Shown here: positions 37,317 to 51,781 of the stretch, piece by piece
Layout of the letters: each line of letters opens with the position of its first letter
Position numbering within the stretch: position 1 is the stretch's first letter
DNA from: Paulownia fortunei
Lineage: Eukaryota; Streptophyta; Magnoliopsida; Lamiales; Paulowniaceae
Assembly (NCBI GenBank): GCA_019321725.1
Contig: CM033118.1
Location: 19,131,815-19,195,814 of the forward strand
Length of the DNA: 64,000 nucleotides
Direction: 5' to 3'
Program-made: the position numbers and the translations under genes
The notes under the pieces: generated by a model
What the model was told of the DNA's origin: nothing
The model's database searches: none
The model's input: the letters and a program-made list of their open reading frames with translations, nothing else

Positions 37317-40300
37317 ATGGATGCTTCTGAAAGAGATGAGATGCCTATGCTATCGGCCGCATACTTGCAATCAGATGATCGCAATGACTCTACAAGCAGG
37401 GGTTTATCGACCAGGACAAGGAGTGCATCAATGTCTATCCCTATGAACTCTCTCGATTCCTCTGAATATGAGCACAATCTCGTGGGTTTCACTGGTCCTT
37501 TAAGAAATGATCGGCAAACTGCCTTTGTACAGATGAGTGGTCCTTTATATGCTAACCGCAACCATGAGTTCATCTTTCAGCCTCCTCAAGGTGCATTACA
37601 GCAAAAAACTACTGAGCCCAAAATAGAAAGATATCCTTCAATTGATCGGACTCAAAATAATGAATGGCCATTGGACGACTATGTGGGCAAAAATGAACAT
37701 CTTTTGAAGTCTGGGCAACTGGGAATGTGCAACGATCCATACTGCACAACTTGCCCAATGTATTACAATGTTAAGGGGCGCCAGAAGCATTCAAGAACAT
37801 CAGAGATATTTGATGCAAAGGTATTATAGTTATGCCAGCTATTCTCCTTATTAAAAGTTTCACAAGCATCAAAATGTTAAAAATTCTTTTCTTGGTTTTT
37901 TTTTTTTTTTTTTTTTGGGGGGGGGTCTTTATTACATTAATAGGCTTGTATATAAGCTGTATCAATTTATAGAAAATAAGGCTGCTTGATTTATGAGGAT
38001 GGTAGTTATCACAGAGTGATGTTCCACAGAAAAGTTTTTTGTTTCTAGTGTGAAGTGGAATGGTTTGGAATCCACTTAATAACTAAAATTATGCAATCTG
38101 CAAATAGTGCAATAAATTACCAGAGCGCCTAGCATCATCATCGCTGAGAAATCATCTGCAGATACCACACAGATGGCTATCTCTTCTTATTAAATAGTGC
38201 AATCCCGGCCTCTTGTAGTTTATCATTTTAATCATCCTCTTTTAGTGGTTTATGGCTGAACCATGTAGTCACTATATTGTAAAACTCCACACGATCACCT
38301 GCTTCCATGACATCGAACAACTTCAATGGCTTTTGCTCAAAACAAATGACAATTAATGGAAGATGGATTATATAATAATAAGAGAGCTCTATAGCACATC
38401 TGCTGTGATGCTTGCTGACAACACATTTGACATGTTTGGTAGTTTAATGCAATTTCCAATCAATTAAGATTCAGACATGTTTGGTAATAAGATTGTTCCA
38501 TTTTGTTGTTAAGTATGGATTACCAAGCACGTTGAATTTTTCCATTCTTTCTCTGTTTTCTTGTTGTATAAATGGTTTATAAAGCAGTTACTTCCATAGT
38601 CTCAATTCTGAGGTTTATAATTACTAAGAGCAAGTTTTTTCACATGGGTGGCGGCTTCATAAAGTTTAATAAATCTCATTGACTAGTTTTACTATTGTTG
38701 TAATAATTTGTTGTTTCTAATCCAATTCTATCCAGGTATTTCTTGCTGCCTAGATATTCCCAATATTTTTACAATGGTATGCTTTTTACATGCAAATTTA
38801 GTCAATGCACTCATACTGTTTGAATTTCCTGCACCCTTTTTGCAGTTTCACAATATGCTCTATGGAGATGCAAAAGGTTGGGCAAAGAGAATGTGTTCTT
38901 TTCTGCATCCTTATATCCCTGGAGTTATGAATCCTCACGCAAAAGTTGTTCAGCAGTGGAACAAGTTCTTCGTGATTTCTTGCTTGTTTGCAGTATTCTT
39001 AGACCCATTGTTCTTTTTTCTGTTATCTGTGCAGCAGGTAAGTTTCTTTAAAGTTAGTTGTTCTTTTTTTCTTCTTCCATTCTTGTCATCTCATCATTAA
39101 AAATATTTGCCTTAGATGGTTATTTTCACTTAAAAACGGAATAGTTTGTGAAAATCAAATGTAAATTGTGATGAAACAAAGTCTTCTACAAAAAAGTCAC
39201 TAGTTGTGAATAAAAGAGATGCTATCTGAAGAATAGTAACTGAAGAGATAGGCCTACGATGTTTACTGCAATAAACACAGTCATGGGCAAATTAAGTAGA
39301 TTTGTGATTACAAGAACAACTGCACTTCGCACACTGAAAATATATTAGGATGCTCACATGCAATGCTTATAAGTGTGGTTTATGCAATTTTCAACTGACG
39401 CCATTCTATTGATATTTGTTACTCATCATCCATGAAGTTACTGCCTAAACTTTTCATATATAACTCAGAAGGTGATGGACGAACTCTCCTGTCTCAACTT
39501 TAATGTCACTATCTTTGCCCAGGATAACAAGTGCATAGTATTAAATTGGCCGATGACAACAACAATTGTTGTCTTGAGGAGCATGACTGACTTCATTTAC
39601 TTGCTCCATATCCTCCTTCAGGTACATATTCTCACTTGGAATTGTGTTGAAGCCTTCTGTTATTGTTTTTTCTATAGTTTGATACTCCAAGGTGTGTCGG
39701 TTGGGAACTCAATTCATTTTTGCATTATATTGAGCGTGTAAATATTTCTTTTGTTCTATTATTCTCTCATGGAGCATATGATAATACAATGCAAAGGGAG
39801 ATTATATAATGATATTTGTCTGTTCACCTATCCTTTGTCTGAGAATGGGTTATGTTGATTCACACATTAATCTGTTCAAATGTTGACTAGCTCAACTTTT
39901 GTTTATTTCTGAGCAGAACATGCTAGGTATTGAACAAATAAATGGGTATTATTTTCTACCTTAAGCATGATAAACAAGTTTTTTCGTTTCCATTCCTTTT
40001 TTTTTTTTTTAGAAACTTAGGAACGCAAATCATTTTGGATTAACAAAGCACATGGGGCATTGTAAAATAATTTCTGATGCTGCTTTTGTTTTCTGCACAA
40101 TTTTTACAAGTGAATACATTGTCATTTTGCAGTTCAGGCTAGCTTATGTTGCTCCTGAATCTAGAGTTATGGGAGCTGGAGATTTAGTTGATGACCCTAA
40201 AAGAATTGCCCGGAATTATCTTTTTGGATATTTTATCATTGATTTCTTTGTTGTGCTCCCCCTGCCACAGGTAAGTATCAGTCGTGTTCTTGCCCATCTG

Positions 40301-43300
40301 CTGCATGATTATGTTGTAATCTTTGCATAGGACTTTTTCTTCCATGATTTTATTATCATTGGGGCGTATTAAGTGCTCAACAAAAAGCAAATACCTATTC
40401 ACATATATATCAAGATGAAGTATTTGCCTCAGATTCTTATCTACCAGGCTGACTTAATCGTCCACTAACATAGGATGCCTATTATACTCTATTTTACTGC
40501 GGCCTCTGTTTTTATCTCTGTGTCTCACCAATATTAGGATGTGGTCCTATTCTTTTTCTTGGATTCCATGAGTTATATTAAGTGGTCAAATTGTACAAAC
40601 TAGCACGAAAGCTACTGAAACTGGGTTATTTGCTTTCTGTAGATTATCATATTATTGGTCTTACCAGATTCCGTGGGAGCATCTGGTGCCAATTATGCAA
40701 AAAATCTTCTACGAGCAGCCATTCTTGTTCAGTATATTCCCAGGCTGTACAGATTCTTACCTTTGGTTGCTGGTCCGTCTCCAACTGGATTCATTTTTGA
40801 GTCAGCCTGGGCAAATTTTGTCATAAATCTTCTGACCTTTGTCTTGGCTAGCCATGTGGTTGGCTCATGCTGGTATCTCTTTGGCCTACAGGTTGGTCTT
40901 TGATTTTAAAATCATTATTCATTTGGTTCCTCTGAAATCTCAAGGGTTCCTTATCTTATTGGTGTTTCTATATTTAAAAACCGGCAACACGTTTCAATAT
41001 ATCAAGAGCAACATCATGGTGGCATTGCATTCTTGGGCTCTTTTTATGACATTGCATGGTGACTTTCTCTTAATTTACTTCTTTGTAGAGGGTCAATCAA
41101 TGCTTTCGAGATGCCTGTCATGACAGCACGATTGAAAATTGTATGGAATTCATCGACTGTGGACACGGAAATGGTTATCAGAGGTTCGGGCATGATGCAA
41201 CATGGGAGCTCTGGAAGAAGAATGAAAATGCAACTGCTTGTTTTGGGCAAGGTGGTTTTGACTTTGGAATATATCAAAATGCTGTCAATCTAACCACCCA
41301 CAAAAGTTTAGTGACAAGATACGTGTACTCATTGTTTTGGGGGTTCCAGGTATCTTTATGTGATAACACTAATTTTATTTTTTTATGGAATTGGAGTTCT
41401 TCGTGGTATTTTTGGAAAAAGGAATAAAAGGCTGAAACCTAATTGGATCCTGTCCATGTCTAAATTCAAAGAAACCATCAATAATTTGTTCCTTTATATA
41501 CTTTTCTGGAAACTATTCTGGGAAAAAAGTAATGGATGATTGTGCTATAATACGATGACATTCTCTTGAGGAAAATATCTTGCCCATAATAGAGGAAGCT
41601 GCCTGGAATCAGGTGTGTTAGAGAATGTACTTGTGGAGTGAGACAATGCATAATGTCGAGGACAACCAACTCAATTACTCAAAATCTGTGTTCTGCTCTT
41701 CAATGAATTGTTGAATGTATACTTTGTATGACGTGTTTTTAAACAAAATAACAGAGATCAGCACAGGCAAACTGATAATAAAGTCAGCACAAAAAATTGG
41801 GAGTAAGCTGCACGCATAATTTATGACCTAAAAAATGTCCAGCAATGACATCTTCTACTAGTGAATAACACAAAGTACTAGATCGGAGGACCTAGTACTA
41901 GATGAAGTACTGATAGAAACCTGAATCCCCTGCTGATGGATCACAAATAGAACAAGAAGCACGGCTCAGGCTAGCCTTTCATGTCAACAATAGCAGTAGA
42001 TGGCTTAATGCCTCATTCTCATAATCTTGGCTTCCAACCCTTACAACAATAGTTATTGAGCTAGAGCTCTCCTCCCAAACTGCATTTTGAGATGAATGGT
42101 GTTGCTTCTCTATATATTAGCCTATAGATTCCTTTAGTTATGAAACTTAGCACTTGGAACCCCTAGAATCTTTTACGCTGCTTAATAACCCTAAACTTGC
42201 AATTCAACTCCCAAAATCACCAGAAACATTTGAAAAGCTACGCTTAAGTGGCAGCCTCTGAAAGAATAGCATAGAGCACCAAAGTGAGAGAAAGCTTGAG
42301 CGGAGACTAGCATACATAGCTTCTATGTCTTTAAATACTTGTAAAGTTTGCATCACAAACTGATTTTCAGATTATATTCCCTTAGCTTGTTATTTCTTCG
42401 AATATTTAGTGTAATATGCATTGCAGGGAGAAAAACAAGAGTTATTCTGATGGCTAGACTTTTTCAATTTCTGACAAAAGTTTACTTTACGGTTGTTAGA
42501 TTGTAGCATGAGTCAATTTCTGTCTTTTGCCTTGAACACAGATTTCTAAACCATTTAAGTTCATTATAACATGATAAGATAAAAATGTTGTACTTTTTTT
42601 TTTAAATAAAAAGGCCGACTTTCTCACTGACACTAATTCATCTTGTGGTTGTTTACTAAGCAAATTAGTACCCTGGCTGGAAATCAAGTTCCAAGCTATT
42701 TTGTGTGGGAAGTTCTTTTCACCATGGCCATCATAGGGGTAGGCCTCCTGCTTTTTGCTCTGCTGATTGGAAATATGCAGAATTTTCTCCAAGCTCTTGG
42801 ACGCAGGTGGAACTTTAGTCTCAATCTATACATGTCACTTTTCTTTGCAGTGCATTCAGATTAGATTTGCTGGGTTTCACATTTTAATTCGTCTAATTAC
42901 TTTGTGCTTTAAATAGAGTAATTGACTTCTCCCACGCAAGACACTGTCAATCAGTTTTCCCATGTGCATTGTTTATTCATTATCTTCTCAATTGAAAATC
43001 TTGCTTTGACTCAAGGAAATATATATTGTTTTTCCTTCAGGAGGTTAGAAATGTCTTTAAGACGCCGTGATGTTGAGCAGTGGATGAGCCATCGTCGATT
43101 GCCTGAAGAACTAAGAAGGTTCCATATTTATTTTGCTGAGTGGTGATATTTTTATTGTTCCATTTTCTATTTCTGTTCAAATAACGGATTGTTTCTATGG
43201 CCACCTCTTTGGGTGCTGTCTTATTCCATTGATTATAAGAGCTCACCATGGCCATGTTGGACTAAAGTAGTGTAAAGTTGTAGCCTGCAGTTGTGCAAGC

Positions 43301-46300
43301 TGTTTGTTTTTGTACCTTTTCTTTTCTTCTCGCTTTCATGAGGCATATCTTTGGTTGTGGTTATCTTCAAGGCCATTCTTTGTCATACAAGGTTCACTCT
43401 GCAGCCACCTTATCTGGATGATCTGTTTGAGAACCGCCGTAGTTCTCCAGTTACCTACAGCCTTTGACTTCTTATTTGCACTAGTCAAAGCATCACCAAA
43501 AACAAATTACAAATGAGTGGAGAGGCTACCTGGCCTTTAGTTTGTTAATAGTATATTATTGATGTGGGACAAGTTCTAACAGCATGAATTACCTTAATCA
43601 TTCAAAGCCATCATATTTAGTAAATAGAAAGATCAAACTGAAATGATATCAGTTTAAACCAACTGTGTAGTGTGAATTCCATGAAGCAAGACTCCCGCTC
43701 TCAGCCTGTATATATCATGTGGTCCATGAGTAGAGTTATCTTTAAGGAACTCTCATTACCAAGTTATTGATTACTTCCTGATGAGAAAAAAAATAAAAAA
43801 TGAAATAGGTATCTTGATTAGATTTTTTCGGTTGTGATGGATCCATATTTGGAATAAAATGCTGCACCTAATTGCTTGGGTGTGTTTGGTGGCTTTTTCC
43901 CTGCAGGCAAGTCCTAGACTCAGAACGCTTTAATTGGGCTGCCACTAGGGGGGTAAATGAAGAAATGCTAATGGAGAATTTACCAGAAGACCTTCAAAGA
44001 GAAATAAGGCGTCATCTCTTTAAATTCCTCAAGAAGGTGTGTTTTATTAAGAAAATTAATACTATGAACTAAAGTTTTTCTAGTGAGGAGCACCATATCT
44101 TTAAGATCACATGAAATCAAAGAATGAACATAACGTACATGACCTTTTAGGATGAGAAAAGTATGGAATGCTTTAACAATCGCTTCTACTGCTGTTGTTT
44201 TCATTTACTAGTTGAATGATAAATCTTTGTTATCTGTAAACAATGAGGTTAAGCCTCCATTTATACATAGTTGCTGGTAAGCGTATCAGTTGTATGGATT
44301 GCCCCGACCATGCCAATGATTTTGGCTGGATGCTTTCCAACATTATATTGATATATGCTCAGACAAAATATTTCAGAATCTCTCTGATGAATTTTGTTCA
44401 TCTGCCAATTACAGGTCCGAATTTTTCAACTGTTGGATGAACCTATCATAGATGCTATATGTGAAAGACTAAGGACCAAAACATATATCAAAGGCAGTAA
44501 AATCTTATTCCGCGGTGGTCTAGTTGATAAAATGGTATTTATAATTCGGGGAAAGATGGAGAGCATTGGGGAAGATCTGAATGTTGTTCCCTTGTCTGAA
44601 GGGGATGTTTGTGGAGAAGAACTCCTTACCTGGTGCCTTGAACATTCTTCCGTTAATAAAGGTGAAAAACTGCAAGTTGTGCTCCCTTTTAATATTTTTC
44701 TTGTTTGCTTTACTTGTGGACTGGTAGAACTCGATTTTGCTGTCTTTCTTATGACCTCTAATAATGAAATACCATATTCATTTTCAATTATCTGGCCAAG
44801 TATTATTGAAAACACCATTATCCAAATAGAAGAAATCGTGACTAGGTTCACTAGATAAAATGCGTGGTTTAAGTTGAATATAGTACTCTAATTCATTTTC
44901 ACATTGGCTTAATTATTTTGGGATCGCCTTGGCCATTCGTTTTCCTATAAATGCTTGGTTATTTGTTTTCAGGTCGACAAATAAATGATCTTTAACTAAA
45001 AAAGGTTTTGAGACCAAATAATTCTTGGAAACTAAATACAAATTTTGCATTAGAAACTAAATACACATTTTGCAAGTATTTAAGGATTAAAAACTCAATT
45101 CGAGATGATAACTAGATAAGCTCAAAACTTGGAAGGCTTGTCATTGTCCGCAATCTTTAAGTGCAGCTTCCCCTCGGTTTCTGCCCTTTCTAATAAATGG
45201 GCTGGAATTAGTAGCACAAACAAGAATTTCAAACCCTGACAAAAAATTGCTGATATCTCTGTCTTCTTAGTTCAAGGAGAAAAGAAAAAAGATTGGTCTA
45301 TCGATCACGTGGTAAATTGGAGAGTTGGCAGAAAGAATGAAGCTCCTGCGACTTGGGTACTAGAATGCACTCTGTGCCTGCTCTTATATTTGTATATGCA
45401 CACAGGAAGGGGTGACTGAACACTTGGGAGCTTCATGACTTAACCTTTTGCACATGATTTATGTGCAGAATTGTAATAAGATTTGGAAGAATAACTTACT
45501 GCAATTATATTAGAAGCTGGAATGGTGTTCTTCTTGCAGAAGATACTAATGTAGCCAGTGTAAAAATGATCTCCACTGTCTTAAGAAAATTTGTTCTGTT
45601 CCATTATGTACTATTTATAGCGACTTCCAAAATAACGACTCTTTGACTATTATCCATCTTATAATTCCACTACCCTCTTATTCAATAAAAAATAAGCACA
45701 TTTGTCTCCTGTTTTTCAGATGGAAGAAGAATCAGGATTCCAGGACATAGATTGTTGAGCAACAGGCTGGTAAGATGCTTAACGAATGTTGAAGCCTTTG
45801 TATTGCGAGCTGCAGATCTTGAAGAAGTGACCAGTCTTTTTTCAAGATTCTTGAGAAGTCCACGTGTTCAGGGGGCCATAAGGTAATTTCTGTTTGTCAA
45901 ATATATTCACAAAATGCCTGAATTGACCATGAGAAAATATGTCGAGGGCATTGCATTTTATGCAAGTTGTTACCCTAAATGTCTCTGACTTTTTATACAC
46001 ATCTGCGGAAGATTTGACGTGTTTTCTTCACTCCCCGTCTTCACTTCTGTATAGCTCTCCTTATAAAATCATCTTTCGGATGCATGAGTAGGCCTTACCA
46101 GATGCAGCTTTAGTTTATGATTTCTTCAAGAGCTATAAAACCAGCTTATGCAATAACCAACGGCAAAGAATCCTCTGGAATACACATTGTGCTATTCCAA
46201 TACCTCTATCACGCAGTACTCACCCTTTCAACTATAATATACCTTGCAGGTATGAATCACCCTACTGGCGAGGACTTGCAGCTAGACGAATTCAAGTTGC

Positions 46301-46361
46301 ATGGAGATACAGGAAGAAGCGAATAAGTCGTGCTGATTCCTCAAGCCCACCACGTAATTAG
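37317..46361 (+). CDS. CNGC20: Cyclic-nucleotide-gated channel, group IVa (CNGC19/20 type)
   Basis: Twelve coding exons: 37317-37820, 38846-39037, 39523-39621, 40133-40270, 40643-40891, 41089-41349, 42661-42806, 43041-43118, 43907-44036, 44415-44661, 45720-45882 and 46250-46361, giving 772 aa (Arabidopsis CNGC20 is about 764). It should be a plasma-membrane Ca2+-permeable cation channel; CNGC19/20 function in immunity and cell-death control in Arabidopsis. The long N-terminus contains the group-specific cysteine cluster GMCNDPYCTTCP near residue 140. Six membrane segments follow between about 195 and 530, with pore region QISTLAGNQVPSYFVWEV starting at residue 482. The C-linker contains RRRDVEQWMSHRRLP, and the cyclic-nucleotide-binding domain the phosphate cassette GDVCGEELLTW (662-672). 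An IQ motif, AARRIQVAWRYRKK, near residue 750 suggests calmodulin binding. All junctions keep the frame and use GT-AG. Intron 1 contains a T21G9 homopolymer block (37896-37925). Confidence 0.95.
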
Positions 46362-47296
46362 TCATCTAGAAGCTGACATATATATACTCTAGTAGACGCA
46401 TGTTCTTTTGTATGTAACACGGCATTCTTCTACACCTCCTGGCCACACTGTAAGTGCCCTTGTGTATTTCACCAGCAGATAAAACATTATAGTCGCATAG
46501 GTAAACGTATCCTGTCCGAGCGAGATAACGTTTGAAGGGAAAGTTTTTTTTTTACCAACATGTCTGCAACTAAGTTTTTCTGTACCACCTGTACTTCGTT
46601 GTAGACACAAATCAATGTATGATATATGTAAGTATGTTGGTTTGTTTTCGTTTTCATTTACTATGCTCCTACCAAAGGCAGTTTGGACAAAAACTTGTCT
46701 TTATTTTTAGTACTGAATGTCTGCTCTGCAGTTAAATCACAAGCTGTTCCACCACTTTAAGAGCTGCATTATTGTTATTAAAGTGTGAATTTATGTTGTG
46801 TTTGGAGATCTCAACAATAGTCTCAAAAAACAGGTGAGAATTGTAATATTTGGACAGGTTGGCCTAAAAGTAAGGTTACTGTTAGATTCTTTCCTTCTGT
46901 CTGTTTCAATAGCTGTCTTGCCATATTTACCCTGATTAATTTACTTTTTTCTTGGAAATTACTGCAGCAGAGTAAATTGGAAGATAAGAAGAAGAAAAGC
47001 CATTTTTTGGCTTTGCATTGCATGAAACTTTTCTTGACAGGGCTATATAGGTAAAAGAATTAGATTTGACATGCTATTTCCTCTTATTTTTTGCAATTAC
47101 CCCATAGAATTCAAAATTTAGTTCTATAAAATTTGCCCTAGATGTTTAGTTTATATTGTTCTGCATCAGTGTCTTGCAGCTTGTACAACCCATTTGGGCA
47201 AATAGTAGTGAAAAGCCAAAGATTGAGATTTAGAGTATGAAGTCATGTTCAAATCTCCTGTATGTTTTTATTATTTTGAGGCTCTTACTAATAATG

Positions 47297-47515
47297 AATA
47301 GGGATGGGACAATTCAAATTTGGTATAAATGAGTAACAGTATAAATGGGATTGGATCGAGTTTTAAGTTTCTATTTTCAAACTCGAATCAATTCAGATTT
47401 GATTCATTTAATTTTTTTTATTTTTTAAAAAATTATTATACATATTAATATGATATTTTTTATAAAAAAAATAGATTTTTTAGAAAATTTTAAAAGTATT
47501 ATATTTAAAAAGTAT
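47297..47515 (+). repeat. Partial copy of dispersed repeat R1
   Basis: Starts GGGATGGGACAATTC, passes through TTTCTATTTTCAAACTCGAATC and enters an AT-rich section (TTTTTTATAAAAAAAATAGATTTTTTAGAAAATTTT) resembling the copy at 58455-58740. The distal end is missing. Confidence 0.55.
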
Positions 47516-48484
47516 AAGACTTCATTATGCGGGGTGAATATATTGCATACTAGCAGATCGTGAATATATTGCATACTAGCAGATCTGGTGGTTGACAATT
47601 GTTCAATACTCCCTGCAAAGTAAGAAGCTTTCGGAAAAGTAAAAAAAAATAAATAAAATAAAAAATATCGACATAAGAAATTCTTTCAATAATTTTGTTT
47701 ATCCTTTGGATTTGAGTTTGGAGAGGGTCTACATCTGAGTCTGTCTTAGTATCTTCCCTAATAATAATAATAGCGCACATAGTTTGTCTCTCTACTCCTT
47801 AAAATTTGTTGATTTTAATAATACGCGGATTTTTATCATTTTTTTTTATGGGTTTGTTTGATTGTCATGCTTGCAATACACCAAAAAAAGAAAGGATAAA
47901 AAAGAAGGAAAGAAGAAAAATAAATAGATAAATAAATAAAATAAAAAGTATTTGCATGTGGAAGACAACATTCCCAATAAGGATTGGACACAAGAAGGGC
48001 CCATGTATGTACATAAGAAAGCCCAAGAAATGCCCACCACATACATTGTTGGGTTCAGACTGGCCCATATGTGCTCAGCCTACAATAGCAAGGGGCAAAA
48101 AAGTATTATAATCAGCATTGAAATCATAATCTGAACTGTTCAACTGTTGAAGAGTAGAAAATTTTGGATTTGTCATAATTTGATTTTAGTAATTTGGCAA
48201 AGGAAATGAAAAGTTGCCTTGACCATTGAACAACTAAAAGGTTGTACTCTTTAATAATCATTCTAACAACTACAAAAATCTAATTCAAGTCACAAAAATT
48301 AATAGTTACACAATTTTTCTGATACGAGATTTACAGTTCAAATTAGAATTGCAGAGTATTTTTTATATTATTAGTAATTTATTGATATATTTACATTATA
48401 ATGTAATTGGCCAGGAAAACAAAAAAGGCATTTGCTCTAAATTGGGCCTTTATGAATGAATTATGGAGGTGTAATGTTAAATTA

Positions 48485-48705
48485 GAAATTGCGATAGATT
48501 GAGTTTGGGGTGAATTTGTCTAAAGTCGAGATCCATCATATCAAGATTTTCAATAATTCAAATCGAACTTGCTCCTGGATCCACCAGGTCCGGCTTAGAC
48601 TCATTAAACCCATTTTATAGTTTTAAAAATATTTGAAATATGTTTTTAAAAATAATACCATTAAAATTTTCTAAAAAATATTTTTAAAAATAAAATATTA
48701 TATAA

Positions 48706-48720
<15 letters not shown>
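48485..48720 (-). repeat. Copy of dispersed repeat R1, reverse orientation
   Basis: On the minus strand it shares TATTTATATAATATTTTATTTT, AAATTTTAATG(G/A)TATTATT, TTTTTAAAAC(T/A) and AATGAGTCTAA with 58455-58740, then GGACCTGGTGGATCC like the GGGTTCAGATCC end of 8433-8806. It is directly flanked by a long (AT)n run. Confidence 0.65.
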
Positions 48721-48749
<29 letters not shown>

Positions 48750-49703
48750 AAACAAAGAGGATTTGGGTGGAGCGATTTTGAAAATGAAAAATCAAAACTT
48801 ACTCCATAATCGAAAATTGAATTTCCCCCATTTGTCACTCATATGTTAAATAGCTCAGTAATTAAGCAACAATTGATTCATCATTAGAAGAATGCTTTTG
48901 GGTACTTTTGACAGGTTCAGCTAATTTAATGAGATTAGATATTATTAGTCCAAAATCTCATAAGTTTTTGTCATATGCATAGCAATATAGGCCAAAGGAA
49001 GAACCCCAATATTGTGAAATAAAGAGAAATAACCTTTTTATTTATTTATTTATTTTTACTTTTTCATCTTTTAATTGTATAAGTGTGCATAAAGTTGAGT
49101 ACTTTTCAGTTGGTGCATTCCCACATGCATCATGGCCTATGCTATAAATAGTAATTATGACTAAATCTCCAGCAAGTTTAATAATAGGTCATAAAATGGA
49201 GATATTAATTTTGATGATGATTGTATATTTGAAGTTTGAGAACATCATCAAGGCACAAATTTACTAAGTGCTTTTAATTTCATTTACAATCAATCAAAAT
49301 TAATTTTATGTATAATCATTGATATCCATGTATTATTCATACAACTACCAAATGACCATTTTAACAAGATGAAAGAGGCACTACCACCACTAAAGGTATA
49401 TATATATGTATATATATATATATATGTATATTGCATCTTATAATTCATATAACATACATCCTTATATTTTATATAACATATGTTCGCTACGTGTATAGAA
49501 TTAATTTATGTTATTCAGACCATCAATTTTAATTATGTATTATATTTTATATTTTATACAATATATGCACGTAACGTGTATAAAATTAATTTATGATTCT
49601 CATTCATATCTAAAATCTTTATTACACAAAATATTCTTCACCTCCTAAGATCATGCATTATTGAAATTGCAATTAATTACTAAACCCCATGTTTTTATAT
49701 TTG

Positions 49704-49748
<45 letters not shown>

Positions 49749-50920
49749 AATTATCATTAGAAGCTAAACCCAAAAATCTCAATCCTAGTAGGTAGGGACA
49801 ATTGAAGAATTGCATCCAAAAAAGAGGTACCACCTTTGACTTTTTAGGTTGAATTTTTGTTTCCTTCATTCTTGAAATGTGTGTAATACAAGTACACGTA
49901 AAACGTATAAACATAGAAAAAGGGTATATTTGTCATTACACCATATTTGCTCTGCCAGCAAAGTTAATCCGGCAGGCGGCGGCCACCGGCATTAACTTTG
50001 TTCCGGTGGCTTTACCATCCTTAAATTTAAAGCTCCAAACTGTACGGTGGCCATCAGTTATTAATTTGTATCCACCAGTAACTACTAGCATTTGTCAATT
50101 TTTTTATCTTTTTTTTATTTATTTTCACAGGAATTAATTGAGTTAGCACAAAAAAGACAACATAAGAGAGAGAATTTTCTCTGTATCTTTAATTATTAAC
50201 AAAAGAAAATTGCAAACCGATTTTGAAATAATGCATTTTTTAGAGAATAATTTTTTTTTTTTAAATTTATTTTCCTAACATACCTACTTATATATATATA
50301 TATATATATATGCATACATATCTACTTATATATGACTTTGTTGGCCATAAACTCGAATTGTTTGGAGAGAAGGTAGAAAATTGACCAATATCCTCCTTCT
50401 ATAAAAAAAATAATTATTTGTATAGACGTTAAATAAAAGAAATGACTTAATATAATTTAAATTTATATAGACCTTAAATAAAAAAAATGAATTAATACAT
50501 TTTTTATTTATATAATGCTAGGAATTATTTTTTCTTTTTCCTTGTAAGATTTTTATTTTACAAAAGAGATAGTAATTATGAGCTTGTGATTTGAAAAATA
50601 AATAAATTGGTCGTGGTAATTTCAAGAAATAGATGCATCGCAAAATAATGATTGTATAAAATTCCCAATAACCAAACAAATAATTAAAAACCCAATATTA
50701 ATTCACCAAGTTAAAAAGAATTATAATACTTCAATATCGAAATTACAGGGAAAAATTCTTTTAATTTTAAATTGTGTGCTAAAGCCAAATAGAAATATTA
50801 TGAATACAATAGAACCCTGAATTTAAAGAAAAAAAAAATACATGAAAATCATCACTCTCTCAAATGGTGAGTAGAGTAGACCAGTAGTGTATTACTACTG
50901 TATTACAAGAATTCAAAAGC

Positions 50921-50971
<51 letters not shown>

Positions 50972-50973
50972 AC
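50921..50973. repeat. (CT)n(CA)n compound microsatellite
   Basis: About 13 CT units followed by about 13 CA units, 810-860 bases upstream of the HD-ZIP IV start codon. A likely hypervariable marker; it may lie in the promoter or leader of that gene. Confidence 0.9.
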
Positions 50974-51781
50974 TTTATTGCAACCTTTTTTCTCTCACCG
51001 TGTGATCAGAAACCCATAAATCCGTCGGTTACAAGTTCACACAAACACACATATACACGCACTAATATATGCATATATAGTTGTATGTATATATGTATAC
51101 AAGTATAGCTTGTAGTAGTTGGATGAAATATTAGTGTGGCAGTAACTAGTGTGTGTTGTGCGTGTACGTAGGTAAAGGTAATGTGGTGTGGTAGTATTAT
51201 TTCTATGGGGTTGGCTTTATGGGGTTGGCTTTTCCCTCTCTTAATTACACCTCACCTTCCTCTCCCACCCTCCCAAGATTTCTCTTCATTTCCATTTCCT
51301 TCTCTCCACCAGCAAACACCCCACCCCCACCCCCTCTCTGCTGATACACACACACACACACATATGTATATATAAATATATGTAGGTGTGTATATTTTCT
51401 TGGGGCGTTACTCAAGCTAAACTGCCAAAAATGAAAACGTGGTTGACCAATGCTACACTTACTTCACATGCTCAAAATCCACTCCAACTCCATATCATTT
51501 TCCATATCAAATCCCAGATATTCATCTTCTTCTTGTTATTTCTTGGTTGTTTTTCATCGTCCTCTAATTTTATTTTATTTTAATTTTACCATTTTTGGCT
51601 TTAGTCTTTTTGTCATCCATAAATTTTTATTACAATTGTTTATTATAGTAAGCGCAGTTATTACAGTTATATTATGGGAATAGCTCGTAATCTGCAAGAG
51701 TTTCTTGAATACAGTATTTATATTTGTATTAATATACGCCAGAGCTTTCTCTTCTGGTGAGGCCTGGTAAAATAATCATCG

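Larger units (their letters stand above)
46362..51781. other. Intergenic region between CNGC and HD-ZIP IV
   Basis: The first 250 bases are presumably CNGC 3' UTR. The rest is AT-rich with two dispersed repeat copies, (AT)n at 48711-48741, 49388-49430, 49710-49741 and 50290-50310, and a (CT)n(CA)n tract. Overlapping minus-strand frames near 47836-48068 are low-complexity Phe/Leu and look random. No gene recognised. Confidence 0.55.

Noticed and set aside
44426..44851. 141-codon minus-strand frame
   Set aside because: Antisense to the CNGC nucleotide-binding exon and adjacent intron; no independent motif.
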